The notes under the pieces are model-generated. The model was given only the letters and a program-made list of their open reading frames with translations. It was not told the origin of the DNA and ran no database searches. From Ustilago trichophora (lineage: Eukaryota > Basidiomycota > Ustilaginomycetes > Ustilaginales > Ustilaginaceae), in assembly GCA_900323505.1 (NCBI GenBank), contig OOIN01000001.1, positions 2,232,001 through 2,296,000 on the forward strand: a stretch of 64,000 nt of DNA, in the 5' to 3' direction. Both the position numbers and the translations under genes were made by a program. Shown here in pieces: positions 1 through 9,356 of the stretch (the stretch's first letter is position 1; the number at the start of each line of letters is the position of its first letter).

Positions 1-621
1 ACAAGAAACAAAAAGAAAGGATCCGAGGGACCATGCGCCAGATGAGACCAACGTGTGCAGCTGTCAAAGAACGGCGATTTTCCCCCCTGCGCTAAAAAAG
101 AAACGTCCGCATAAAATGTATGCCACACACGCGAGGCTCGCTCCTCAAACGGGCCGAGCTTTGTACGCTTTCCCACCATCTTCTATGAGGAATGCAGTGC
201 AACACTGCTGCTGTTGACTTAGCGCATGACAGAAGCGAGAGCTTATGGTTGGTTGGTCAAGCGCATCCCACCAGAACCCCACACGTTCGCAGAGGTTCCT
301 GCGGTGCTGTGATACAACACTCCCACCCACCAGCCCCACCTGAGTGGCTTATCTTGTGAACCACAGTGGGGGATCCGGTTGCTTTTCCTCATCGAAGCGG
401 TACTTACTGGACGAAGGCTAGCCGAGATCTGGCCGAGTCTTATTTGCTTCGCTTTCGCAGCACTGCCTTAGGTGGAACTTCATTTCACACCGTTCCAACC
501 GGGTCCCAAGGTGAAAAGGGTACTTAAGGTCAAGCTCAGCCTCTGAATTTGACCAGTTCTCCCTCATCGACTTCCATTTCACCTCATCTTCCCCTTCCCT
601 TCTCTCGACTTGTTGCCAACG
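1..621. other. Intergenic, upstream of GH20 gene
   Basis: No convincing gene is visible. Short reading frames here, such as one at 145-339 on the minus strand, show no domain and no biased composition. The last 80 bases before the GH20 start are pyrimidine-rich, as expected for a fungal leader, so the GH20 promoter and 5' leader probably lie here. Confidence 0.6.
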
Positions 622-2760
622 ATGTGGCTCTCTCGTACGGCCTCTCTGCTGGCCTCAGCCTGCCTCCTCGGCGCGCTCTCCTCGCACGCTCTCTGGCCTC
701 ACCCGGTCACCTTTACCTCCAGCAAGGATGAAACGTTCGTCCGCATTTCGAACGATCTTCGTTTCCAGCTTGCAGACACTACGGACCAGACGCGTGTCCC
801 CAATGATCTCAAAGAGGCCATCGACGCTGCTGCCAAGTTGGCCAACACGATCGATCTTTGGGATGTCAGTGCTGATCGTGGCGAGAACTACCGACGCGGC
901 GTCGAGAAGGCGCCCCTCGTGTCGAGCGTCTACATCACCGTGCTGGAACTTATGCCCGAGACCACGCCGAACCCATGTGTCAAGGAGAACAAGGCCGAAC
1001 AGACGGTAGGCACTGTGATCCAGCCCAGGGCTCTGCAGCAGCCTTTTCAGGGTAGGAAGTCGGTCGATGAACCTGTGACCACTACGGAAGATCTTACCCC
1101 TGAAGGCCAGAGGGCTTTGGCCGGAGGATTTGGTGCAGAAGGTGATATCTGGGCCAACACCTGCAGTATCGCCAGCCACGCGATCAAGGAGCTGAGCTTC
1201 AACTGTTCTTCGAAGCCGTTGAACTTGGAGACCGACAAGGCTGCTCCGGAAGACCTTGGCTCCATCGACACCGAGATGTACCGCCTCTTTGTGCCCTCGG
1301 ACGGCTCTTCGATTCAGCTCAAGTCCTACACCGCTCTCGGTGCGCTCCGAGGTCTTCAAACTCTGCTGCAGCTCATCTACGCCCTGCCACCCAAGCAGGC
1401 AGGTAAAGTCGAGAGCCAGCGTTTCATCCGCAGTGTTCCCATCACTATCACCGATCATCCCGCCTACCCTTACCGTGGTCTGCTGCTCGACACGGCCCGC
1501 AACTTTTTCGACATCCCCACCATCCGCAAGCTCATCGACACTATGTCGTTTGTCAAACTCAACCAGCTTCACTGGCATGCCACTGATACGCAATCCTTCC
1601 CCCTCGCGTTTACCGATATCGTCGATGCCAAGCCAGGCAATTACACCAAGCTCAGCACTCTTGCTGAACGAGGCTCGTACGGCTGGTACAAGGCCGAGAA
1701 TGGCGAGGCGAAGAAGATGGTCTATACCGAAGCGGACGTTCGGGAGATCATCAGGTATGCTGCTGCCAGGGGTGTCAATGTGATCATTGAGACCGATATG
1801 CCAGCGCACATGATGGCAGGTGTCCAAGATCTTTGGGAAGGCCAGTTGATGGCCTGCCCGAATGTGTTTGATTGGCAGAGTGTGGCCGCAGAGCCGCCCT
1901 CGGGTCAGCTCAGGCTCGTGTCGAAAAGCAAGGATCTCGACACGACGGATGTGGCTACTTTCAAGGTGCCCGAGTCCATCAGTCTGCTTGTCACCGACTT
2001 GCTGCGCAAGGTGTCGAGCCTTTCCAAGTCGCTTTACGTCTCGTCTGGTGGTGACGAGCCCAACTTCCGTTGTTGGAATCTTACTGATGAAAACGCTATG
2101 GAGCCTTATCTGACCAAGTTCATGTCGCTTGTCACTGATGTGACCAGTGCCAGTGGGAAAAAGGGGATGGTGTGGGAGGAAATGGCGACGAAGTTCCCTG
2201 CTGTCGCCAAGACCCTTGCCCCAGGATCGCTCGTGGAGATCTGGAACGACGCCAACAATTCCGGTATCGCCCTGACCCACAATCCCAATGTCAACATTCT
2301 CCTGGCACCCGTCAACTACTTTTACCTCGACTGCGGGGGTGGTTCCTTCCTCGGCAACACCACCATCAACATCTGGTGCCCCTACGTCTCGTGGCAGAAG
2401 ACCTACTCTTTCGATCCCTCTGTCGTCATCGCCAATGCCACAGCTGCCCTCGCCGACACAGCTGCCAAGCTGACAGACAAGCAAATCCGACACAAGTTCT
2501 TGGGAGGAGAACACGCAGTTTGGAGCGAGACGATCGACCCGACCAACTTGGAAGCCAAGACTTGGCCTCGTGCCGCTGCGGGTGCAGAGATCTTCTGGAC
2601 CGGTGAATCGGTCAACGGAGTGAAGAGGGATGCTAACGAGGCCTTGCCAAGGATGATGGACCTGCGATGGAGGTTGAAAGAGATGGGTGTTCGAGCTGAG
2701 CCGTTGCAGCCCCAGTGGTGCGCTGAACGTCCCGGAATGTGCAACCTTCATCACGATTAG
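622..2760 (+). CDS. Secreted beta-N-acetylhexosaminidase (GH20)
   Basis: 712 residues, no intron. It should remove terminal N-acetylglucosamine (or N-acetylgalactosamine) from chitin oligomers and glycans, in the cell wall space or medium. The N-terminus has a basic residue then a leucine/alanine-rich core, a typical signal peptide. The GH20 catalytic barrel starts near residue 280 with YPYRGLLLDTARNF; HWHATDTQSFP follows near 317, and the catalytic Asp-Glu pair is D478-E479 in the fungal-type SGGDE motif. Substrate-binding Trp motifs (VWEEM, EHAVWSE) come later. Several NxT/NxS glycosylation sites are present. I chose ATG 622 because the longer open frame starts at a TTG. Length fits fungal enzymes of this family. 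Whether it acts in wall remodelling or host chitin-oligomer removal cannot be told from sequence. Confidence 0.93.
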   Translation: MWLSRTASLLASACLLGALSSHALWPHPVTFTSSKDETFVRISNDLRFQLADTTDQTRVPNDLKEAIDAAAKLANTIDLWDVSADRGENYRRGVEKAPLVSSVYITVLELMPETTPNPCVKENKAEQTVGTVIQPRALQQPFQGRKSVDEPVTTTEDLTPEGQRALAGGFGAEGDIWANTCSIASHAIKELSFNCSSKPLNLETDKAAPEDLGSIDTEMYRLFVPSDGSSIQLKSYTALGALRGLQTLLQLIYALPPKQAGKVESQRFIRSVPITITDHPAYPYRGLLLDTARNFFDIPTIRKLIDTMSFVKLNQLHWHATDTQSFPLAFTDIVDAKPGNYTKLSTLAERGSYGWYKAENGEAKKMVYTEADVREIIRYAAARGVNVIIETDMPAHMMAGVQDLWEGQLMACPNVFDWQSVAAEPPSGQLRLVSKSKDLDTTDVATFKVPESISLLVTDLLRKVSSLSKSLYVSSGGDEPNFRCWNLTDENAMEPYLTKFMSLVTDVTSASGKKGMVWEEMATKFPAVAKTLAPGSLVEIWNDANNSGIALTHNPNVNILLAPVNYFYLDCGGGSFLGNTTINIWCPYVSWQKTYSFDPSVVIANATAALADTAAKLTDKQIRHKFLGGEHAVWSETIDPTNLEAKTWPRAAAGAEIFWTGESVNGVKRDANEALPRMMDLRWRLKEMGVRAEPLQPQWCAERPGMCNLHHD

Positions 2761-3264
2761 GTGTCATTACGACAATGATAACAATCACGACACACACACA
2801 GACACAGACACAGTTTCCACAGACAACGTTGTAAGACGAGTCAAAATCACGTCTTTGGTAGCAATATTCATTTCGTTCTGTGTCATGATAGGCATGCGAT
2901 GGGGTCGTAAGTGAGGATGGGGAAGATGGGGTTGATGTGATTGTCTTGAGGGTGTTTGCCGAAATGACTTGAGAAGCTTGAGTTGGGTGATCCATTTTCG
3001 GTCATCCAGTCACAAGCCTGGAATTCAGCATCGAGTCTAGGGTGTTGTTCTTCGTCTTGCGTCTTGAGTGCTGTTCTTCGTCTTGATGAACATCATCGTA
3101 CAGGTTGGAGAATCTTGAATGAGCATCTCGATGGGCCGGCCATCTGCTATATCTACATCGTCTATGACCTGTTCTTTAGATGTCGAACACAATAAGAAAA
3201 GAAAGCTTGTTAGTAGTATCGTACAAAATTTACAAGATACAAGTGCTGTTGAAGCACTTTCGAC
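2761..3264. other. Convergent intergenic region
   Basis: This is the gap between the 3' ends of the GH20 gene and the MFS-like gene. It holds a short CA/GACA-rich stretch near 2790-2815 and a local duplication of TTGTTCTTCGTCTTG-like sequence near 3044-3083. No gene is seen. Confidence 0.6.
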
Positions 3265-6200
3265 TCAAGCATTCAACCCGAAGCGCTGTGCCTGCCTCGG
3301 GCTACCACCATACAAGCCGAGAGGTTGAGAATGGCTTCTGGCCATAATGTTGGACCTTGTCATGTCGACGGATTTGCGCGTCATGACTGGCGTGTATGGC
3401 CTGCCGTCTTGCTCGTGCTTCTGAAACTGGACAATCTCGAATCCGCTCTGTGCGTCTTGGTGCGGCGAGAGGCTTATGCTTGCTCTTGGCTGTGTTCTGG
3501 GTGGTGGCGTGAGGGGGTAGTACGGCTGTGGAGGCGAGGAGAATGCACCGCCGTTGGGGTTTGTGGCGGAATCGAGGTTGAGAGGGAGGGAGGTGGTGGC
3601 GTTCAATGTGCGACCGATGGGATCGCGCTGTTCCGAAGAGGGGAGACCGAGCATGATACCCCCCCACCGCTTGAGGCCTTTTCCTGAGGGAGGGGCTGCC
3701 TCGGTTGCTTCGTTCAGCTTGAGCGGTGGAGCGGGCTTATCGCGGTTAGCGATGAATTTTGCCAACCACAGCTCGCGTCGACCTTCTGCGGCAGCGGTAG
3801 CGGTCGAGTGGTGGTCGGCAGCGTTGACTTGCTGCATCAGGGGGACCGGTGCTGGTGTTCGAACTCGGCGTGAGATCTGAGGTGGCGGCATGAGCTGTGG
3901 TGATGAATCTCTTTGGTATACCTCCATGCCGTGTGCCGAGAGAGGCTTGTACCCGAGTGCATTGGCAAAGCGCTTGGCAAGACGGACAGGCGCACTTCCC
4001 TGTTGCTGCTGCTGTTGCCTTGCGCTAGTAGCCTGTGATTGGGAGAGCGATCGACGGCGTTGCAGAGCACGCTTTTCCCTATTTGCCGCCCTCCTCGCGT
4101 GTGCCCGCTCACCATCCGCCTCGTCGAGCATCATAAGGGAGCACGCTCTTGGCTTTGCACCGTACAGATAGACGCAAAGTACCATCAAAAGCACCACCAG
4201 TGCCACAGATGCAAAGATGACCGAGAATGCACCGAAAGAGAGCTTCGCAAAAGCCTCAAACGAGACAAAGGACAGCACGGAGCAGGCAGTGAATAGGAGC
4301 GAGACCACCGCGGTCACTGCAGCGAGCGCTGTTTCATCCAGCCATCGTCTGTCACGTGAAGTGGCGACACTCTCTCCACCGTCGAGCCAGGCACAGTCTC
4401 GCCCGTCGATTTCGCTGCTAGCGTCGTCGTGGAGCTTTTGCAACTCGCTGCGACCGTGTCGGCCACCTCGACCGCCTTTGAATCGGGCAGCACCCGCGCC
4501 GGCTGCTGCAGCGGCAAGACGTCCAGCAGTGCGCCTCGAGTAAGATGTGAAGCGATCCTGTTCTTCGTCCTGCAGCAAAGTGGGTGTCGACACGTCCTCC
4601 CTCGCAATCACGTCGCGCAGTATCACCTTGCGAGGAGGAGAGTAGCCATCCATGACGTACTGCACCATCGAAACGCCGATTACGATGAGCGATGCAGTAG
4701 CCAGAACAATGCCGAATGCGGTCAGGAACCAAGTTGTGGCAAAGCTCGAAGTCAGGGCCAGCGTGTAGAGCGCGAATGAGAAGACGGCGGACCCGATCAG
4801 CCCAGGGACGAGCAGAGACTCGGTCTTGACGCGAAGAGGACGACGAGTGTCGATGTGACCCTTTTCGTCAAGGTACAGCGGACGAGCTTTGGTGGCAAAT
4901 CCACTCGCGTTGGTCTTTGTGCCCTTTTTCGAGTTAACGAGGTAGATGGCAATCACACCTACGATCAAACCGGCCACAGCCGAGAGCGTGAGTGCCAGTG
5001 CAGCGTTGGTGGCCGACAAACCATGAACACGAACGAAGACCTGCTGCAGACCAGAGAAGAGGAACATGTACATCCCAGCCAGCACTGCAATGCCCAAAGC
5101 TAGGAAGACGAGCAATAGGTTGTAACGCATCAACCGAATGGGACGTGCCAGATCGTCAGAGAACATCTGGCGCGCGTTAGTCTCGGACTGCGGCTCAGGT
5201 GTCCATCCTTGTCCCGTGCGTTTGAGCCGGAGTGCTTCGCGGCGGAAAAGTACAAAGGGAGCCGTTTCACGCGTGGCGACACCGATGTAGACGATCAGCA
5301 CCGCAGCCACGATCAGCGTCAACCAGTACGTCCAGGACCAGCTCAACAGCTCCAGAACCAACTTTGAGATCCATGGTCCGGCCAGCTGGCCGCCTACAAG
5401 AACGAGGGCGATAGAGCCAGTGCCGAAGAGTCGGCCCTTGGAGGTAGCGAAGAGGTCCATGACAGTGGCGAGGGCGAGGAAGATTGCGAGACCGGAGAGG
5501 AGTCCAAGCAGAGACTGGCAGGCGAGGATGGCGGCTACGTGGTGGACAAATCCTGCAATAACGCAGACGACACCCACGGCGACGAGGGAGATCAAGGTGA
5601 TGCGCTGTCTTCCGAATCCTACGATAAGGTTGGCGAAGAAGAGACCGCCGCCTTGACTTCCGTTGTAAGCGAGGGCGCCGAGCTGAAGCAAGATCGCAGA
5701 GGCCTCCGAAGCGCTTTCGTCGTCGATGATGCGGGAGACAGTGTTGGTGTAACCAGAAGCCAGAGCCTGCAGCGCAAAGATGTAGACCCAAAAGGCGAGC
5801 AACTGGCGCAACTTTGCCCATGCACTCCAACGATCCGCCCAGACGACAACGTCCGACTCTGAAGATGCAGACGATACCCCGTCTTCCTCCCGATCGTCGA
5901 AATCGCCTTCATCCTCGTAATCAGCAGGATCGATGTCCACCACTTCGCCCTCTTCCAGATCTCTCTTCTTCTGCGAGCCACTCCGCCTGATGTTGTTCAG
6001 CAGCACCTGCCTAGCATCTTCTTCGTCATGCGCATCGATCTGATCGTGGTCCACACCATCCTGCAGGGTCATCTGGCTGAGACGACGATCCTTTTGACTG
6101 TTGCTCAAGCTGCGCTTAACCTTTTCAGCGCTCTGCCTCTGTTGGTGCTTGGCAAGATCGATCTCGTCCTCTATATCGGCCGACCAAGGCTTGTGATCGG

Positions 6201-9123
6201 CAACAAGCTGTTTCCGCCTCTCCTGCTCTTGCTTTTCTTCCAGGAGCTCGTTGTACATCCCACGGGTCACGGGGCGGGAAAGTGCAGATTCACCAAAAGC
6301 GACCTCGCCGAGCTTGTCGACATAGTTCCTGCCGAGAGCCTCTTCCACGGTGATGCTTCCACCGTTGTCAACGAATGAGCCGGCAGGAGGAGGAGCTGCC
6401 GCACCATCTCGAATCGAGATAGCATTGAGACCACCAGCAGCGACAAAGTCCTGGAACGCTTTGCGAGCAGCAGTGCCTTCGCCGAGCTGAAGGTTCATCG
6501 CGCAGTCGAATCCTGCACGGAAACACTGTCTGCAAGCAGGTGCCGCACCATGCTGTCTCGATCCGGGACGCTGCTGCTGTTGGCCAATATGAGAAGGATT
6601 GCTGCGGAACGACACGCGAGTATCACGAGTACGAGGGCGGCGCGCTTTGCCAGCTTTGACAGACGAGATGGGAATGAAGCGGAACTCGCTCCTCTCGCCG
6701 CCATTGCGGAGCACCCGAGCGTCGTCATCGTCGTCGTCGTTGCCGGTGTACGTGTCGACGACGAAGGGCACTCGCTTCTCGAGGGAGATGTCGTAAGTTC
6801 CTTCTTGCTCATCGATCTCGGTGCCCTCTTCGGAGTGGATCAGTTCGACTTCGTCCGGTTCCTGAACTTCTTGCACATCACTTGGTGGCGCAACAGTTGC
6901 ACGTGCGGTACCTCGGGCGGCTTTAACGCTGCCAGATGCGCTGGGCTTCGGGAAAAGGTTGGGTGGGAACTCGTCCTTCGTTGGCGAATCAAAGGCGGTA
7001 GTAGCACTTCCGATCGAGTCGCGTCGGCTTCGCTGCGAGGCGGAGCTCTCACGGCGGGCGATAGTCGTCGTGCTGGTGGCCGGTACAGCAGTCTCGACCT
7101 TCTTCTCCACCTTCTCGATAGCTTCCTTTGCAACCGGAGCGGGTGTAGCTTCTGGCAGACGCGAAGACCCGACCCCCTTCTCACGTGCATCCTCATCCAA
7201 CTGCTGCATCTGGTAGAGGAACAACTTTCGATTCGCCTCTTCCAGCATGCTAGGTGCCAGCTCGCCAAAAGTGTTGCGACGGGGATCGTTGCGGAAGCCG
7301 ATAGATTCGGCGTTGTCTCGGCGGCGCACGTCAGTATCGTCAGACTTGGCCTGAGTTGTGCCGGAAATACTTTTTCCGCCTGCATTTTCCTTCTCCTGCT
7401 GTTGGGCGGCAGGGATTTCGAGGACGGCTCTGGGAGCTGGGAGCGGCTGAGTAGGGTCGTGCGAAGGTGGAGTTCCTAATGAAGGTGCAGACTTGCGGAA
7501 CTTGAGCGAGTGCGGGATTTGAGGTGCCTGTGGAGCTTCTGCTGACGCAGAGAGGGGTGATGGAATTCTTTCTCCAGCCTCAGCATCACCAGCAGCTCCG
7601 CCAGTCTGGGGCACTTGGAGCAACGTCGACTGGCGTCTGGCAGCAGCAAGCGTTTGAGGTGTGGGAGAGTAAATCGTCCTCGAAGATCCATCGTTCTTCG
7701 CAACCACCTTTGGATCGGCCCGCGAAATCACATGTCCGCCCACGCTTGGCAAGCCTTTCTTTGCTGCTGGACCACCACTGATCTCGGGCACAGCCTTGGG
7801 GATGCTTATTCTCTTGAGGTTCTGGAAGTCGGTGCGGACCGTTGGGATTTGCGTACCGTCCGGCAGAGCAATGGTCTCACCAGAGTAACTGGTATCATTC
7901 GAGTCGGAGCGAATAGGTGGCGCTGACAAGTTTGACGACTTGGCAGGCGTAAAAGGGGCAGCGGAGGCTTTGATGCTGGCAACTTCTGCCGCTGATACCG
8001 CTAGTGTGGGCATTTCGCGTGGCTCCTGCATGGTCGAAGGAGCTCCAAAGCGGGCACCTGTGATGGGCGAAGCGACGTTCTGCGCCGGTGCGAGTGTCGA
8101 AGACGAAGAGAAAGTCGATGGGAGGGTGAGTTGGACAGGAAGCAGCTGTGACTCGAGCTGGGCATTGCGTTCTCGCATGGCGGCGATACTGCTCGCGGTA
8201 GGTGTCGGCTCAGATTCGCTCTCTGACGACCATGCTGACGATTCCGACTCGATCTCGGCTGCCACAGCTGCTGCGACCTGTGCTGGTCTGGACTTGGTGA
8301 TCGACAAGGGCATGGTTTGGAACCCTTGACGCTGTCCGAGGGGCGGAGTGGGTGGGATATCGCGCTCATCCTGGCGGATCTGGATTCTCGGCTGACGGTC
8401 GTTTCTCTGACCGGGACCAAATGAGGAAGTGTTGCGAGTGAGAAGCGGAGACTGCATCTCTTGGCTGGCACGACGCTGCAGCTGTGCCGTGGAGAGATGA
8501 GAGTCGCTGGGACCGGTGGTCTGGTAAGGGTTGGGAAAATGTCCTTGCTGGGGCTGTGCTGAGGAAAGAGGTTCAAAGACGTAGGGCAGGCTAGGTCTCC
8601 TGTCTCCAGCCCTTGCCTCTTGCTTCCTCCCAGTGACAGGATCGAAATTTCGTGGCAAGGCACGATAATTTTCCTCCATCGAGACGGATCTGTTGTGCGC
8701 CATCGTCTGCCCACCGGCACCAGCCCTCAGTGCCTGAGGCATGGTCGAAGAAGCTCGAGCCTGCTCCCTTCTCGCAGCAGCCTCACCGGAAGAGCTCTCC
8801 GAAGTCACCTCTGGAATCCTCTGCAGCTGACTCGAGCTTCCCACAGTGCCTGACGCGTGACGCGAGTGCTGCTGAGGAGCAGGCTGGCGCTGCACCTGGT
8901 AGGGAAAGGTAGCCGGAGCAGGCTGTGTCTCTTCCTGGTACCTCCTCAGTGCGTTTTCAGCCGCAAGCGTCGCCTCTCGCATCTGCTCTTGCCTGGCAGA
9001 CGAAGACGCTATACTGGCGCCAGAAACACCTGCGGTCTGAGAAGCGCTGCGCAGAGGCTGGGCGAGAGTGCCGGATCCAGAAACAGAGATGGAACGCTCC
9101 CTGCGTCTGCCTGTTCCCGACAT
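3265..9123 (-). CDS. Very large MFS-like membrane protein with disordered N-terminus
   Basis: 1952 residues in one uninterrupted frame. Residues 1 to about 1090 are Ser/Gln/Pro/Ala-rich and probably disordered. Inside this, near residue 865, is a small cysteine motif (CRQCFRAGFDC) followed by a conserved-looking stretch. An acidic stretch precedes the membrane region. From about 1100 to 1655 I count roughly 12 hydrophobic helices with a long central loop, arranged like a major facilitator superfamily transporter (for example the segment GRLFGTGSIALVLVGGQLAGP). A basic, Gln/Ser/Pro-rich tail of about 300 residues follows. Substrate is unknown. The long tails suggest a sensor or scaffold-like permease rather than a simple transporter, but that is inference. 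The ATG at 9123 is the first in frame. Confidence 0.75.
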   Translation of the reverse strand: MSGTGRRRERSISVSGSGTLAQPLRSASQTAGVSGASIASSSARQEQMREATLAAENALRRYQEETQPAPATFPYQVQRQPAPQQHSRHASGTVGSSSQLQRIPEVTSESSSGEAAARREQARASSTMPQALRAGAGGQTMAHNRSVSMEENYRALPRNFDPVTGRKQEARAGDRRPSLPYVFEPLSSAQPQQGHFPNPYQTTGPSDSHLSTAQLQRRASQEMQSPLLTRNTSSFGPGQRNDRQPRIQIRQDERDIPPTPPLGQRQGFQTMPLSITKSRPAQVAAAVAAEIESESSAWSSESESEPTPTASSIAAMRERNAQLESQLLPVQLTLPSTFSSSSTLAPAQNVASPITGARFGAPSTMQEPREMPTLAVSAAEVASIKASAAPFTPAKSSNLSAPPIRSDSNDTSYSGETIALPDGTQIPTVRTDFQNLKRISIPKAVPEISGGPAAKKGLPSVGGHVISRADPKVVAKNDGSSRTIYSPTPQTLAAARRQSTLLQVPQTGGAAGDAEAGERIPSPLSASAEAPQAPQIPHSLKFRKSAPSLGTPPSHDPTQPLPAPRAVLEIPAAQQQEKENAGGKSISGTTQAKSDDTDVRRRDNAESIGFRNDPRRNTFGELAPSMLEEANRKLFLYQMQQLDEDAREKGVGSSRLPEATPAPVAKEAIEKVEKKVETAVPATSTTTIARRESSASQRSRRDSIGSATTAFDSPTKDEFPPNLFPKPSASGSVKAARGTARATVAPPSDVQEVQEPDEVELIHSEEGTEIDEQEGTYDISLEKRVPFVVDTYTGNDDDDDDARVLRNGGERSEFRFIPISSVKAGKARRPRTRDTRVSFRSNPSHIGQQQQRPGSRQHGAAPACRQCFRAGFDCAMNLQLGEGTAARKAFQDFVAAGGLNAISIRDGAAAPPPAGSFVDNGGSITVEEALGRNYVDKLGEVAFGESALSRPVTRGMYNELLEEKQEQERRKQLVADHKPWSADIEDEIDLAKHQQRQSAEKVKRSLSNSQKDRRLSQMTLQDGVDHDQIDAHDEEDARQVLLNNIRRSGSQKKRDLEEGEVVDIDPADYEDEGDFDDREEDGVSSASSESDVVVWADRWSAWAKLRQLLAFWVYIFALQALASGYTNTVSRIIDDESASEASAILLQLGALAYNGSQGGGLFFANLIVGFGRQRITLISLVAVGVVCVIAGFVHHVAAILACQSLLGLLSGLAIFLALATVMDLFATSKGRLFGTGSIALVLVGGQLAGPWISKLVLELLSWSWTYWLTLIVAAVLIVYIGVATRETAPFVLFRREALRLKRTGQGWTPEPQSETNARQMFSDDLARPIRLMRYNLLLVFLALGIAVLAGMYMFLFSGLQQVFVRVHGLSATNAALALTLSAVAGLIVGVIAIYLVNSKKGTKTNASGFATKARPLYLDEKGHIDTRRPLRVKTESLLVPGLIGSAVFSFALYTLALTSSFATTWFLTAFGIVLATASLIVIGVSMVQYVMDGYSPPRKVILRDVIAREDVSTPTLLQDEEQDRFTSYSRRTAGRLAAAAAGAGAARFKGGRGGRHGRSELQKLHDDASSEIDGRDCAWLDGGESVATSRDRRWLDETALAAVTAVVSLLFTACSVLSFVSFEAFAKLSFGAFSVIFASVALVVLLMVLCVYLYGAKPRACSLMMLDEADGERAHARRAANREKRALQRRRSLSQSQATSARQQQQQQGSAPVRLAKRFANALGYKPLSAHGMEVYQRDSSPQLMPPPQISRRVRTPAPVPLMQQVNAADHHSTATAAAEGRRELWLAKFIANRDKPAPPLKLNEATEAAPPSGKGLKRWGGIMLGLPSSEQRDPIGRTLNATTSLPLNLDSATNPNGGAFSSPPQPYYPLTPPPRTQPRASISLSPHQDAQSGFEIVQFQKHEQDGRPYTPVMTRKSVDMTRSNIMARSHSQPLGLYGGSPRQAQRFGLNA

Positions 9124-9264
9124 CTTCGGTTTGATGCTTGTACCTGTTAGAAATAGACTGAGATGGTGGCTTTATGGATGATGGTTTAGGTGTTGGAGAA
9201 TAAGAGAGTTATAGTGTAGATGCTTTGATGTTGTTAATTTTGGGAAAAGTGTCGTCTAAGGATG

Positions 9265-9288
9265 TTAAAAGTGCAGCGCAAAAAGCAT
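9265..9288 (-). promoter_or_regulatory. Candidate uORF (7 codons) before the MFS-like gene
   Basis: An ATG at 9288 opens a 7-codon frame ending in TAA, 141 bases upstream of the main start. It lies in a leader that is otherwise nearly free of ATG on this strand, so it may be translated and may lower main-frame initiation. That it lies in the transcript is inferred. Confidence 0.4.
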
Positions 9289-9347
9289 TGAATCGGCGTA
9301 GAAAGAAGTCGTAAAAGTCGTGATAAGTAGTTGAAGTGAAGAATCGT

Positions 9348-9356
9348 TCAGAGCAT
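9348..9356 (-). promoter_or_regulatory. Minimal uORF ATG-CTC-TGA before the MFS-like gene
   Basis: A two-codon upstream reading frame about 225 bases before the main start. Together with the 7-codon uORF closer to the gene it is the only upstream ATG on this strand from the main start out to 10114. Confidence 0.4.

Noticed and set aside
655..2754. 699-codon open frame antisense to the GH20 gene
   Set aside because: The GH20 frame has clear domains and catalytic residues. The antisense frame is a by-product of codon bias and has no recognisable motif.
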